Shown here: positions 26,075 to 35,782 of the stretch, piece after piece
Position numbering within the stretch: position 1 is the first letter of the stretch
Layout: the number at the start of each line of letters is the position of its first letter
Origin: Kappaphycus alvarezii
Lineage: Eukaryota > Rhodophyta > Florideophyceae > Gigartinales > Solieriaceae
Length of the DNA: 64,000 bases
Assembly (NCBI GenBank): GCA_002205965.3
Contig: NADL03000596.1
Span: 248,001-312,000 of the forward strand
Direction: 5' to 3'
The notes under the pieces: generated by a model
What the model was told of the DNA's origin: nothing
Seen by the model: only the letters and a program-made list of their open reading frames with translations
Databases searched by the model: none
Position numbers and translations under genes: made by a program

Positions 26075-26934
26075 CTAGTGTTGGGAAAGGGCTCGGGAAG
26101 TCGGAAACGAGCAGAGAGGCTGTGAACAGAGTGGGCAGCGATTGGCCACCTGGAACCAATTCTGATATAGGCAGAATAAAAGCACGAAATTATTGTCGAG
26201 GATAGGTTAGCCGATGCTGCAAAGGAAGCGGTGAACGAGGGTTTTGTTGGTGGATTTTGTGAGGATTGGAAAGCGATTATGGTGCGTACCTGGAGACAGG
26301 GTCTACAGAGCAAAGGCGGGGAGGTAGATTTTTTTTGATTGTGAGAGTGCAGTGATTGGCAACAGTTAGTGACCAGGCGGCAGGCGGCAGTAGTGGCGTG
26401 CAAAAGGTTGAGCTGTGATGGGTGAAACTTGTAAGGGTGAGGTGACTTACTTGTGAAAGTTGTGGCCGCAGGGGAGAGGAAAAACGAGATCGGAGGGTTT
26501 GATGGACTCAAAACAGATGGGGCATAGAGTGTCCGGGTGGGGTGGCTTGAGACGTGAGCTGGGCATTGGATGCAAAAAGCGGGAGAGGTCAGGTCGACTA
26601 ACTAGGGTATGCAAGGCGTGAGCGTCAAGGGGTCCAGGTGTGGTGTAGGTGTATGTGGGGAACGAAAGACATAAGGCGGGAAACCATTGCGATAGAGATG
26701 GAAAAAATTGCGAGAAAAGGTCAAGAGAGGATCGAAAAGGAAATCAATAAGTTTCAGGGCGGTCAAAACTGAATAGCGATGTGATACAAGCATGAGACAG
26801 ATGATGAGGTTGAACATGATAACGGAGAGTACAAGGAATAATACGGAGAGGTAATGAAGAATAAAGTTGAGCGCGTTGAGGATCGGGGAAAGGTGGGGGG
26901 AGAGAGACGAGAGAAAAGTGGTAAAGGAAGTCAT
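26075..26934 (-). CDS. Small membrane RING-H2 E3 ubiquitin ligase with a 13-nt microexon
   Basis: Four exons on the minus strand: 26934-26685, 26601-26451, 26302-26290 and 26161-26075. Introns are 83, 148 and 128 bp, all GT-AG; the coding sum is 501 nt, 166 aa. The N-terminal half holds two hydrophobic segments (LSVLFLVLSVIMFNLIICLM and a weaker one after it). The C-terminal half is a complete RING-H2: CPICFESIKPSDLVF, CGHNFHKPCLQ, then NWFQVANRCPLC. The fourth pair of ligands needs the 13-nt exon, which supplies PCLQ including the Cys, so the zinc-binding pattern itself supports the splice model. Such proteins ubiquitinate substrates at membranes. No substrate can be inferred. Confidence 0.85.
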
Positions 26935-28115
26935 CTGTGCTCGGTGGTGGTCGTAGATCGTGCGGAACCGGGGCGGACGTTTGAAACCAAATTGGTGAGG
27001 AAGATAACCAGCTGGGTGGTTGGGAGCAGATATAGCGCTGTGAAGGTACGATGTTGTGCTTGCTGCGTTGTTGTCTGAATGATCGGATCAGTTTATGGAT
27101 TTATACAGATTTCCAAGATGGGACTCAGCATGTCTGTTGCGCAGCGAGCAGAGCGAATCGGGCGACATCGACTTGGCAGAGCGCTCCTACATGCTGCCGA
27201 TTTGGGTTGACTTGCGGTAGTCATGCGCGTCAAACAAAACGCACTTTACTGTACTATACTGTACAGTACTGAACAATACTGTACAGTATTTCCGGGTATG
27301 GCTGAAAAGGAAATCATCTTGTTGCGGTTCTCTGGAACGCTTTACAGTAGCTTACAGAACAAAATTGGAGAGGAGGAATTTCGGAGGATAAACTTTACTG
27401 TACTGTATAGTATGGCATACAGTAATGAACATATTTTTTGCGCGGCAATTTGTGCAGAAATCCTGGAGCGTACATATCGGAAACATTGGATAGGTCGAAA
27501 GTGGTGAAGGAATTTGACTTTGTTGCCTGTACATGTACTGTACAGTATTGTACAGAATCAAGTGTACAAAACAAATGCCTGTTGATTAGTTTATTACAGT
27601 GCTGTATTACAGCACAAGTAAAATATCGTCAAAAACTGCTCAGTATGATTCGGCAAATCATTGGGTAACCAAAAACAAGGGGGGGAGCAGAATTAACTTG
27701 CCAAGGAAAAAAATAAACCGAAAAGGCGATTGGGAGGCCCTTTACAGATAAACCAAAATCAATAAATATAGAATAGACTGTCTGGGCCAGCAACCTAATT
27801 CTGGACGCTAAAGTACTCCTTCAATCCCGTTCCCTCAAGAATTCCAACATCAACCGAAAAGTACACCAGCACATGCCCTACGCCAACTCTTCCGTTGGCC
27901 ACCGGCACAAAACCTTTCATTTCGTTTGCTCCCACTGAATCTCTAGTCCACGTCCGCACACCCGGTTATTCTTCACTCCACTTGCCACCCTCTCCGCCCC
28001 ACCGCTCCACCGCTCCACCGCTCCACCGCTCCACCGCTCCACCGCTCTACCGCATCGCACCATCTCCCTTTTCCCTTTTAACCGAGACAAAATCCCATCA
28101 ACAACCCTTCCCGTC
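26935..28115. other. Divergent promoter region of two RING genes
   Basis: No coding frame is recognised. A dense set of GTACAGTAC/TACTGTAC palindromic motifs lies at 27.24-27.29, 27.39-27.42 and 27.53-27.56 kb. The right end is C-rich and includes an 8-bp tandem repeat. Confidence 0.6.
28001..28048. repeat. 8-bp minisatellite ACCGCTCC x6
   Basis: Six head-to-tail copies, the last with one change. It lies about 70 bp before the start of the RING gene at 28116, so probably in its 5' leader or promoter. Confidence 0.95.
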
Positions 28116-28978
28116 ATGTCCACAACCTCTTTCCTCATCCATTCATCTCTCATCCACTTTCTCCTTCGTCAAGAGGACCAGGCCGACGACTCTGGCAACA
28201 CAGGGACAGAAGAAAACACAGACCCAGGAGACAAACCATCCCAAGAAGACGGCGATACCACCCATGTCGTTTTAATTATCCTTGCTATAATCCTCTCAAT
28301 CGCCCTCGCCATTTTCGTCTTCGTCTTTGTCCGAGTCTTCTACCACCGCCGGAACGTCCGTCACGGCTATGCCCCGAACCTTTACCGTATCAGATCCATC
28401 CTATCCTCAACCAACCTCCACAAGCCCCTGCCCTTGTCCGTCGCCAACGCCTCGCAAACCTTCCCGGACTAACCCTCGCCGAACTCGCCCAAGTCGCTCC
28501 CACCACATCCTTTACTTCTCCAAAAGCCGATCAACCAACTTGTCCCATCTGTCTCGACGAAATGCTCCCCGCATGCAAAGTTAGAATACTTCCTTGCAAT
28601 CACACCTTCCACGCAAAGTATGTTTTCATGCATTCCACCCCACCGTTTCACTCTACCCTTTCGTTTGCACTTTATCTTTCCCCCACTAACCGACCCCCTC
28701 TCATCTCCAGGTGTATCGAAGAATGGTCCTCCAAAGCAAACCGCTGTCCCGTCTGCAACACGCCTATCATCCCTGATGAAACATTACACAAATCTCGTCT
28801 CTCCGCCATTGAAAACCCCGATATTTTGCCCGTTCCCTCCACAACCATCATACGTCAACGTCGCCGCCGAGCACGCAACGACGATGGCGTCTTTCAACTC
28901 TCCACCACTCCGCCTCCAACCCCTTTACAGCGATCTCCGCCTCTTGATTCCTCCGACCACGTATCCCATGACCAATGA
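28116..28978 (+). CDS. Single-pass membrane RING-H2 E3 ubiquitin ligase
   Basis: Exons 28116-28355, 28394-28617 and 28711-28978, with introns of 38 and 93 bp; 732 nt, 243 aa. Residues about 20-48 are acidic and lumenal. A membrane helix HVVLIILAIILSIALAIFVF follows, then a basic stop-transfer (YHRRN). After a linker with ALVRRQRLANLPGL comes RING-H2: CPICLDEM, CNHTFHAKCIEEW and NRCPVC. Intron 2 (GTATGT...CCAG) splits the Lys before the sixth ligand. It is 93 bp with no in-frame stop, so an unspliced message would insert 31 residues in the RING. The 38-bp first intron is inferred from the frame change and is less certain. It is convergent with the PRCC-like gene, 34 bp away. The design is that of membrane E3 ligases of the goliath/ATL kind. 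Confidence 0.85.
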
Positions 28979-29012
28979 CAACCGCACCGACCGCTGTTCT
29001 AAACTCACCCCA

Positions 29013-29632
29013 TCATCGCCGTCCACCTCTTCGTCCCCTCACTTCCCTGCCCAACGCACCACCACCCAACGCCCGTCGTGCCGTTTCCAACGCTTGTGCA
29101 TCAGCCGCAAGAGCAGTGATCTGATGTTTGCGACGCTCGAGACGCGAAATGTGGGTCGATGATTTGGCAATACGGTTTGCTCGAGACTGGATGGCCAGGG
29201 TGGGCGCAGGTGTGTGGGAAGACGGAGTGAGGTGCGTTGAGGCCCGTGCATCCACATTGATGAACGTCACGTCGGAGGGCAGATGTCCGGAACGGGACAG
29301 TTCGCGCGCCACATCTGGAGGAAGTGGGGGGTGTGAAGGGCGCGCGGATGATGAAGGGGATTTTGTCAGGCGGGCAGGGCGCTTTGGTGGTCTCGACACA
29401 TCTAGGGTTTGATTTTGATCTTGGAGTCTTGGGCTGTGCGGTGGATGCGACTGAACAGGGTTTTCGGTGTCCGTAACTTTGGTTTGAGATGGACTTTGAG
29501 GATTTTTTGATGTTGATGGGGCACTGGTTAGATTGACGGGAGGAGGGGGGGCGTGAGGTGCTCGTTATTGCGGCCTTGCTCATCGGAGGAGGGATCTGAG
29601 TCATAGCCTGTGAGTAGATTTGTGTGAGTCAT
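29013..29632 (-). CDS. PRCC-like nuclear protein (one frame break in a C7 run)
   Basis: The start at 29632 gives MTHTNLLTGYDSDPSSDEQG, an acidic Ser/Asp opening like that of PRCC proteins. A Pro/Ser/Thr-rich middle leads to HLPSDVTFINVDARA and RLERRKHQITALAADAQALE, which resemble the PRCC C-terminal region (INVD and KHQIT blocks). The usual final KYGF-type ending is not seen, so the tail may be truncated or diverged. The frame changes at a run of seven C on the coding strand (29545-29551). One more base there would give 207 codons in one frame with no other defect, so I suspect a sequencing indel. PRCC associates with splicing factors. The family call rests on short motifs and is tentative. 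Confidence 0.42.
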
Positions 29633-30605
29633 AGGACAAGGTGGGTTTCTCCGACTTGAAGCAAACGGCGCGGGATGTGGGCTTTCGAGGGGAGTGACTT
29701 GTGAAAAATGCCTAGGAAGACTGTGGTGCACGTGGAGGCGCTGCAATGTAACCACGTGGAAGTGAAATTGGAGGAATTACAGGAATCACTTTTACTGCAG
29801 TATCCTGTTTTCAATATTTAGTTTGATATTTGTAATGATGTCAAGAATTTGGAACGGATGTGGAATTAATGGACACTTTTTGCTGTAAGCTTGAAGCGAG
29901 CACCTTGTTGACGAGTCGTTGAGTCGGCGTTAATTTTATCAAGATTCTGTACAGTACTGTATATGTTTGTGACAGTGACCGCCTGTGCTGTATTCTGCAT
30001 ATATGGATGTAATAAGAAACAGGGGCCGCTGCATATTCAGGTAAGAGTGGCGCAGCGGCAGGAGGCAACCGCTCGACTGGAAACGCTATCAAGGCGGGCA
30101 GGCGATGCCAAACCTTCACATTCGTTAATCGTCAAAATGTTGACCATAGCCAGGTGTGCTCACCCAGTTGTCTACCATTTGTGGCAGTTTCGCCTCTCTT
30201 TTGGATGAATCCGGGATGACTTTGAGATTTAATTTTATCATATTTACTACGTCAACAAGGGACCTATCGGCCCACATGATTCAGAATCGATCCGTTTGCC
30301 TCAAAAAGCGCAAAGACCCAAATTTTGACCATGTGTTGCCCCATTTGGAAAAACTTGTTTTTGACAAATTTCCTAAATTTGAATTCCAAATTTCTACAAA
30401 TCCCGTGATCCTGGATTAGCCGGACGCCGCCCCAAGCATTGAATAATGACCAACAACTCAGAGTCAAGTATAAATTGATCGCCTCCGCTGCGCGGCGAAC
30501 GCAGCAAAACACGTCACGCCACTTCAACAAGGAAACGAGATTATACTTCCCAGCAAGACAGTGCGGCGGAGGAGCTCAACAACTTGATCGCCAATTACAG
30601 CACTC
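29633..30605. other. Intergenic, divergent promoter region
   Basis: This lies between the PRCC-like gene and the 30.6 kb gene. It has a GTACAGTACTGTA motif at about 29.95 kb. A short frame just before 30606 (RKRDYTSQQDSAAEELNN region, 30.52-30.60 kb) might be an upstream exon of the next gene but could not be joined. Confidence 0.5.
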
Positions 30606-31268
30606 ATGGCAAACCCAGATGAAATCGAACCACAAAAGACGCCAACAACCCAGAACCCTTTCCGGTATTCAAGCGAGTTGCAGTTGATAAAGTGCTGGGA
30701 GGAGGCCTTAAGTAACTACCCGCCCTTCTCCAACAAATGCACAGCAAAAATGATTCCGCGTGACAATGCCGGCAACATGTCTTTCGGCGATATCCAGTTT
30801 GCGACCCAGCTCGCCAGAAAACTCAAGAAGCGCATTCCACTATCTCAAGAGAAAACTGCCCATCAGGTGTTGTATAAACTGCGACAATGGAGAAGGATGT
30901 TTGAGATGAGGCACGCCAGATGTAGATACTTTGTGCATTTTTTTCCAGTGTCGGACTTGCTGCGAAGGGAAAATATAATTCTTGGCAAGTGCCCTCCCGC
31001 GGAGCCTGTATCGGAGAATGGCGTCATGTCGGTGCCAGCATCGGAAGAAAGGGGCGAGGAACATGGAAATCCTGGCGATATGTCGGATGAGCGAGGGGGG
31101 AACAAATTGAGCCCTCACATGTGCATGCCTCACATGGAGAGGAGAATGACGAAATCGTGCCCGTGCGAGTTTCAGATCAACAACAGGAAGAGGATGTCAC
31201 TCCCTGCATGTGATGGATCAAGGGGAGGACGCTATCGCACCCACATGTGCGACGGGCAACAAAAGTGA
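30606..31268 (+). CDS. Unknown protein, possibly the N-terminal part of the repeat protein downstream
   Basis: An open frame of 220 codons starting MANPDEIEPQKTP. Residues about 20-105 look globular and alpha-helical (FGDIQFATQLARKLKKRIP, AHQVLYKLRQWRRMFEMR), with many basic residues. I recognise no family, though a nucleic-acid-binding role would fit the charge. Near 30.95 kb the string TTTTTTTCCAGTGT looks like a 3' splice site, so part of this frame could be intronic. After about residue 140 the composition changes and another frame (acidic, 31.1-31.2 kb) looks more protein-like. That suggests a splice or frame break leading into the Lys/Ala-rich section at 31.2-32.6 kb. Confidence 0.5.
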   Translation: MANPDEIEPQKTPTTQNPFRYSSELQLIKCWEEALSNYPPFSNKCTAKMIPRDNAGNMSFGDIQFATQLARKLKKRIPLSQEKTAHQVLYKLRQWRRMFEMRHARCRYFVHFFPVSDLLRRENIILGKCPPAEPVSENGVMSVPASEERGEEHGNPGDMSDERGGNKLSPHMCMPHMERRMTKSCPCEFQINNRKRMSLPACDGSRGGRYRTHMCDGQQK

Positions 31269-31612
31269 TGCAGAATGCCAACAGCGCGAAACGCGTCGCA
31301 GCAAAAACAAACGGAATTCTGTGAAAAGTGAGGGTGTGAAAAATGAAGCCAAGAAAGCAGCTGGGAGGGGGAAGAAGAATATCAGCGCAAACGGCGATGC
31401 GATGAGGACCAGGGGGGTATTGCGAAATCCTCAGGCACGGCAGGAAACGCGAAAGGTAATGTCGCCACGACTAGGAGCAATACCACCAAGGCCAGAGGGA
31501 AAGCGGTCAAGGGGACGAGCGTCACATCCAAGACCATTGCCAGGCAACCAAAGCCCCGGGAGTTTCGACCAAGGCCAGAGCCAACGAGAATAATGTATCG
31601 AGCGTTGGATCC

Positions 31613-32596
31613 GTGGTCAAGGGAAAGGAGGGCAAGGCCATAGGCATTGCGATGAAGGCGAAAGGGAGGGCAGCCACTGCGGCGAGCAGCCCGACCAAAG
31701 CGAAGGGTAAGGTGTTAACTGCCGCTGGCGGCACAACCAGTGCCAAGGGTATGGGCTCCACTCCCGCTAGCAGCACGAGCCAGGCCAAAAGTGTGAGGTC
31801 CACAGCCGCGATCAGCGCGACCAAGGTTAGAGTGATGAGGGCGGCTTCTGCGACCAGCGCGACCAAGACCAGGGGTATAGGGGCCAGTGCCACAGTGAGC
31901 GCAACCACCGTCAAGGGCATAAGGGCCGCCTCCGCGAGCAGCGCGACCAAGGGCAGAGGTATAGGGGCAGGTTCCGCGAGCGGCGGCTCCAAGGCCGATG
32001 TTACGGGGGCCACTACTGTGGTCAGCACGAGCAAGGCCAAGGGTAAACAGACGAAGGCAGAGGGTGGAGCCGTCCAGGGAAAAACCAAAGAGATGAGAAT
32101 TGCAGGCGACAACGTCAAGGGTAAAGGGGTGCGGGCTGCGGGCGCCATGGCAAATGGAAAAAGCCGGCTAGTCAAAGCCCCAGGCAGTGGCTCCAAGGCG
32201 AAAGCCAAGGATAGTAAGACCACGGAAGGCGGTACGATAGAGAGAGGCAAGGTGACCGAGTCGACAGAGGGGGCCATTCAGGGCAATGGGAGAGAGACCG
32301 AGGTAGTAGAGAGTAAGAGGAGAATGAGAGGCAAGCAGACCAAGGCCAAAGAGTTGGTGAGCGAGGCGAGAAGCGGGCCGATAGATTCTCCTCAGACATG
32401 TGGTGAACCGGCGGAGGCTGTACATGTAAATGCAAAGACAGGGGGATGCGATCACAAGAGGAGAAGAGAAGTGAGTGGTGATGAGGAGAAGAGTCGAAAA
32501 CGGCAGAAATCTTTGCGACGGCGGGCGCCGACAATCACTTTGAGGCAGTCACCAGGAAAAGCTGGAAGATTGACACGATCCAAGTCGAATCCGTGA
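31613..32596 (+). CDS. Lys/Ala/Gly-rich protein made of 14-residue repeats
   Basis: An open frame of 327 codons. Residues 12-249 divide without gaps into seventeen units of 14 residues; typical units are SATKTRGIGASATV and SATKGRGIGAGSAS, with a Lys, Arg or polar residue at position 4. Later units become more charged. The C-terminal 75 residues carry basic clusters (HKRRREVS, KSRKRQKSLRRRAP) that look like nuclear localisation signals. Similar Lys/Ala-rich sequence continues upstream in two other frames (31210-31610), so the gene probably begins earlier and contains a frame break or unseen intron near 31.55 kb. The composition resembles linker-histone tails, so a chromatin or RNA-associated role is plausible but unproven. 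Confidence 0.6.
   Translation: MVKGKEGKAIGIAMKAKGRAATAASSPTKAKGKVLTAAGGTTSAKGMGSTPASSTSQAKSVRSTAAISATKVRVMRAASATSATKTRGIGASATVSATTVKGIRAASASSATKGRGIGAGSASGGSKADVTGATTVVSTSKAKGKQTKAEGGAVQGKTKEMRIAGDNVKGKGVRAAGAMANGKSRLVKAPGSGSKAKAKDSKTTEGGTIERGKVTESTEGAIQGNGRETEVVESKRRMRGKQTKAKELVSEARSGPIDSPQTCGEPAEAVHVNAKTGGCDHKRRREVSGDEEKSRKRQKSLRRRAPTITLRQSPGKAGRLTRSKSNP
31646..32359 (+). repeat. 42-bp coding tandem repeat (17 degenerate units)
   Basis: The 14-residue protein periodicity corresponds to a 42-bp DNA unit. Units 5-8 (about 31.81-31.98 kb) are the most alike (GCGACCAAG core); the outer ones are strongly diverged. Confidence 0.75.
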
Positions 32597-33528
32597 TCGT
32601 AGAGCATCAGGCGGGTTTGCTTGTTTCATTGTGGGATAGGGACTTGTATACGACAAAAGAATTGGAGATGATGGAGAACGCGTTGATGTAGAAGTAGTAG
32701 AGCTGGTGACAGAGAGTGTTTGGCTTGGTCACAGTGAGTCCGACGGGAGCGTTGGTGGAAGTGAAAATTGGTGGGAGAAAGTTTTGGAGGGGGGATTGTA
32801 GGATGCGGGATGCGGGCCTGCTGTGAGGCCGTCTGTTGGTGGGCGTGGGTGGAAATAGTCATGTCCCAAGCGGATGCGAGGGGTAGATTTGCAATCGTGG
32901 GGTTTGGGCAAAGGTTTAGGAGAGGATGCACATAAATGGTATTGTGATGTAACCAGTTGAGCAAACAATTGACATTCGAATGGTGCAGAGAAATTGGTTT
33001 GTGGATTAAATTTGAAACCGTGGTGAACGGTTGCGATGCTGGTATTCGATGTTGGTCTTACACGGGCTAGACTAGTCCCTAAAAGGCGAGGGACAGTGAT
33101 ATAGATTTTACTACCAGCGCAATACCCACCGTATCAATTAGACGCGGGTGATTGTTGAGATGACAAAAATCGCGACAAGGCTGCTACGGCAGTACGGTGC
33201 TGTAACGCTATATGCAGTTTGTATGAATAACAGTACACAGTACTGTACAGTACAGTACCGTTTGTTATCATACTGTAACAAGTGGAATCGGCGCTGTCTT
33301 CTGCAAAAGTGTAGGGAAAAAAGGAAAAAAAATTTGACGCGCCATTTCCGGGTTATCGAAATGAAAACAATTTCGGCATTGAAACTGTCAATGGAAGGAA
33401 ATCTGCTGCAAGTAGTAAAGAGGTGAAATCACCCCCAGCTCCACCCAAACTCCTGCCTCAAAACTACCGCTTCCCCCAACAGAGCCGAGGTCAGCGTGCC
33501 GTCGCCGTTATCACCAAGCACACCACCG
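32597..33528. other. Intergenic, no gene recognised
   Basis: Minus-strand frames at 32.6-32.97 kb are proline/histidine-rich and have no motif. The stretch 33.18-33.27 kb holds a cluster of ACAGTAC/GTACTGT motifs. C-rich sequence begins at 33.42 kb, just before the next gene. Confidence 0.5.
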
Positions 33529-34591
33529 ATGCCAACTCCCGCACCCCTTTCCATCTCCCGCCCACCCCGTCGCACCCTCCTTTTCGCCCTTCTCGCCTTT
33601 ACCCTGTACCGCCATCGCGCCTCTCTACGCAATCTTTTCGGCACCCTCTCCACACTGTCCCACTCCATCTCCCAGCTCTCCCAAATCCTCTCTCTTACCG
33701 CAAACGACCTACAAACCTACCTCCACCCACCGCCTCCATCGTCCCCCCCTCACGCCCCCCCCCCTCCTTACATCGTCTGCTACGTCTCGCCTCCACCCCC
33801 GACGCCCTCACAATCTTGCGTCACATCTCCGGCGCCATTGCCCAAGGCATCACGAGAGAACTCCATCATCCCCTCCCCTCCACATCCGCACATCCTCTCC
33901 TTCCATCCACCACCACCCCAAAGATCCATTCCAAACCCTCGTTCAAACCCTGGCCTCACCCTCCGGTCAAGCCCTAGTCTCCAATGTAATCTCCACCGCC
34001 GTGCGTGAAACAATCACCACAATCTCTACCACAAATTCAAAGCCCGCACACGCCACGTCCTCACGCCCTGCCATCGAGCTTGTGATGGACAAATTGTTGA
34101 GTGATCGCGGTCGTCGACTCTTAGTCGATGCCGTGGGTACAGTGGTGCAAAGTGCGATTCCGGCGTGGATTCACGTGCGGTGTCAAGAGCCTCCCAATAC
34201 GTGTACGACGGATGGGACGGTAACGCCGTTGAGTTCGCCGCAGGGGAGTTTGAGACGGAAACGAGGGGCGAGTTTTGTGGCGGGGGAAAGTCCGGTGAGT
34301 AAGGAGTTGGTTCTGTCGGTAATGCAGTCGGCGGGAGGGGGTGGGGTGATTGAGAGGTTGGCATTGTTGGCTATACGGGATAAGGAGTTGGTGAGAGAGG
34401 TGGTGAGAACTGTGGTTGGGGAGGCGGTGAAGACGTATTTGAAAACGAGTAGGGAGATGAATGGAGGGGGAGTGAGTGAGGATGGGAGGGAGGGAGTGTG
34501 GAAAGTGTTTGTGAGGTCGTTTGTTGTGGATGTGAGGAGGGCGTTGATGAAACGGGGAGAGGAGGGGGGTGGGGGATGGTTGGTGTTTTGA
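33529..34591 (+). CDS. Unknown conserved-looking protein (two frame breaks in C runs)
   Basis: The start at 33529 gives MPTPAPLSISRPPRRTLLFA with a hydrophobic segment (LLFALLAFTLY), possibly a membrane anchor. Then come helical parts TLSHSISQLSQILSLTANDL, LRLASTPDALTILRHISGAI, PFQTLVQTLASPSGQALVSN, VMDKLLSDRGRRLLVDAVGT and KELVREVVRTVVGEAVKTYL. The frame changes once near the C10 run at 33755-33764 and once at about 33.86-33.92 kb. Each needs one extra base, and there is no GT-AG pair to explain the second. With both restored the length is 355 codons. I cannot name a family. Its stop is 17 bp from the ALKBH6 stop on the other strand. Confidence 0.6.
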
Positions 34592-34608
34592 GGAGGTGAG
34601 GAGTTTTA

Positions 34609-35303
34609 TCAAGGGGGATTGGGTTTTGTGTGTCGGGATGGTTTGAAGAGCGGGTTGCGGATGGTGCGGCAGGAGGTGCGAAGGGTGAGAGAGATACGCT
34701 CTTGGCGTTTATAGGAGGTGGGTTTGGAGGCGGGTAGGTTGAGGATGGAGGAGTCGAGGGTGTCGTGGGTGCGTTCGGGGATGGCGTGGTAAAAGTGTGT
34801 GTAGGCTTGTGAGGTGAGAAGGAGGCACGAGTTGGGTTGGAGAAGGAGACTTGCGGACGGGGTTTGGAAGGGGGCTATGGGTGGGGTGGGATTGTGATGG
34901 GTTGAATAAAAGTCCATGACTACAGGTGTGAGAAGGGAGAGTATGGCAGCGCGAGGTTTGTAGGCGGGACCGTCGACATGGGGATGGATGCCTTGACCGG
35001 GGGTGTAACGGTTGATTAGGACGTGATTGGGGGGATGGGAGGAGGGGAAGAGGGAGGATGAGACGAGGAGGGATAGGAGAGGGTTGAGAAAGGAGGGGAG
35101 GGGAGTGGGGATCATGCCTTTGATGTGGGGAAGGCCGCCCCAGTTTTGAAGGGAGCGGTTGTTGAGGGTCTTCCAGGCGTGGGGATGGGAGAGAATGGCG
35201 TTGTGGAGGGATTCGGCGAGATGGGGGTGATAAAGTCGGGGTAGTAGAAGAGGCCGGGGATGAGGGATGTTGCAAAGGGGGAAGGAGTGGGAGAATGTGA
35301 CAT
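34609..35303 (-). CDS. ALKBH6: ALKBH6, 2-oxoglutarate/Fe(II) dioxygenase of the AlkB family
   Basis: The start at 35303 (MSHSPTPSPFATSL) leads to FYYPDFITP, then RSLQNWGGLPHIKGM, NHVLINRYTPGQGI and the iron-binding motif HPHVDGP. Further on are MDFYSTHHNP, LLLTSQAYTHFYHAIPERTH (third His region) and the 2OG-binding arginine region ERISLTLRTSCR. The NWGGLPH and YTPG-GI-PH-DGP blocks are specific to ALKBH6. The frame changes at a run of five G on the plus strand (35223-35227). One more base gives 231 residues, close to the 238 I recall for the human protein, so I take it as a sequence error. The enzyme class removes alkyl groups from nucleic acids or proteins by oxidation; the ALKBH6 substrate is not well settled. 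It is divergent from the lipase gene. Confidence 0.9.
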
Positions 35304-35656
35304 TGTGGGAGGATGGGTTGTGGGTAGAGGTGATATGGGATGGCAGAAAAGTAGAGTTGAACAAGATGGAAGTAAAGTTTACTGTAATGGAAAAGGGTAG
35401 TAGGGCTGTGCATATCTGTAAAAAAAATCGGGGATTGGCATCAGGCACACAATCCACGTGGGCGCATATAACAGGCGCCAGGGTTGCCGCCTGCAACAAA
35501 GAGTTGAATACCATTGGACGTGTACAAAGCAAGCAGCAAGCAAATGACATGCCCCATGATACATAATAATGACGGCACCCGATGCATGTCAAACCCCATG
35601 CCGCCGCAGCCGCAGCCCAGTCCAGCCCTACCCAAACACCCCTCACCCTTGACCCC

Positions 35657-35688
35657 ATCCATCCATCCATCCATCCATCCATCCATCC
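35657..35688. repeat. (ATCC)8 microsatellite
   Basis: Eight ATCC units in the ALKBH6-lipase divergent promoter, followed by a short CGTCCCAT repeat at about 35.71-35.74 kb. Confidence 0.95.
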
Positions 35689-35782
35689 AAACCCACCTCC
35701 CCGCCCATACACCGTCCCATCGTCCCATCGTCCCATCATCCCACCGTCCCAACAAATACCCCCTTCCCCACCCCACCCTCCA

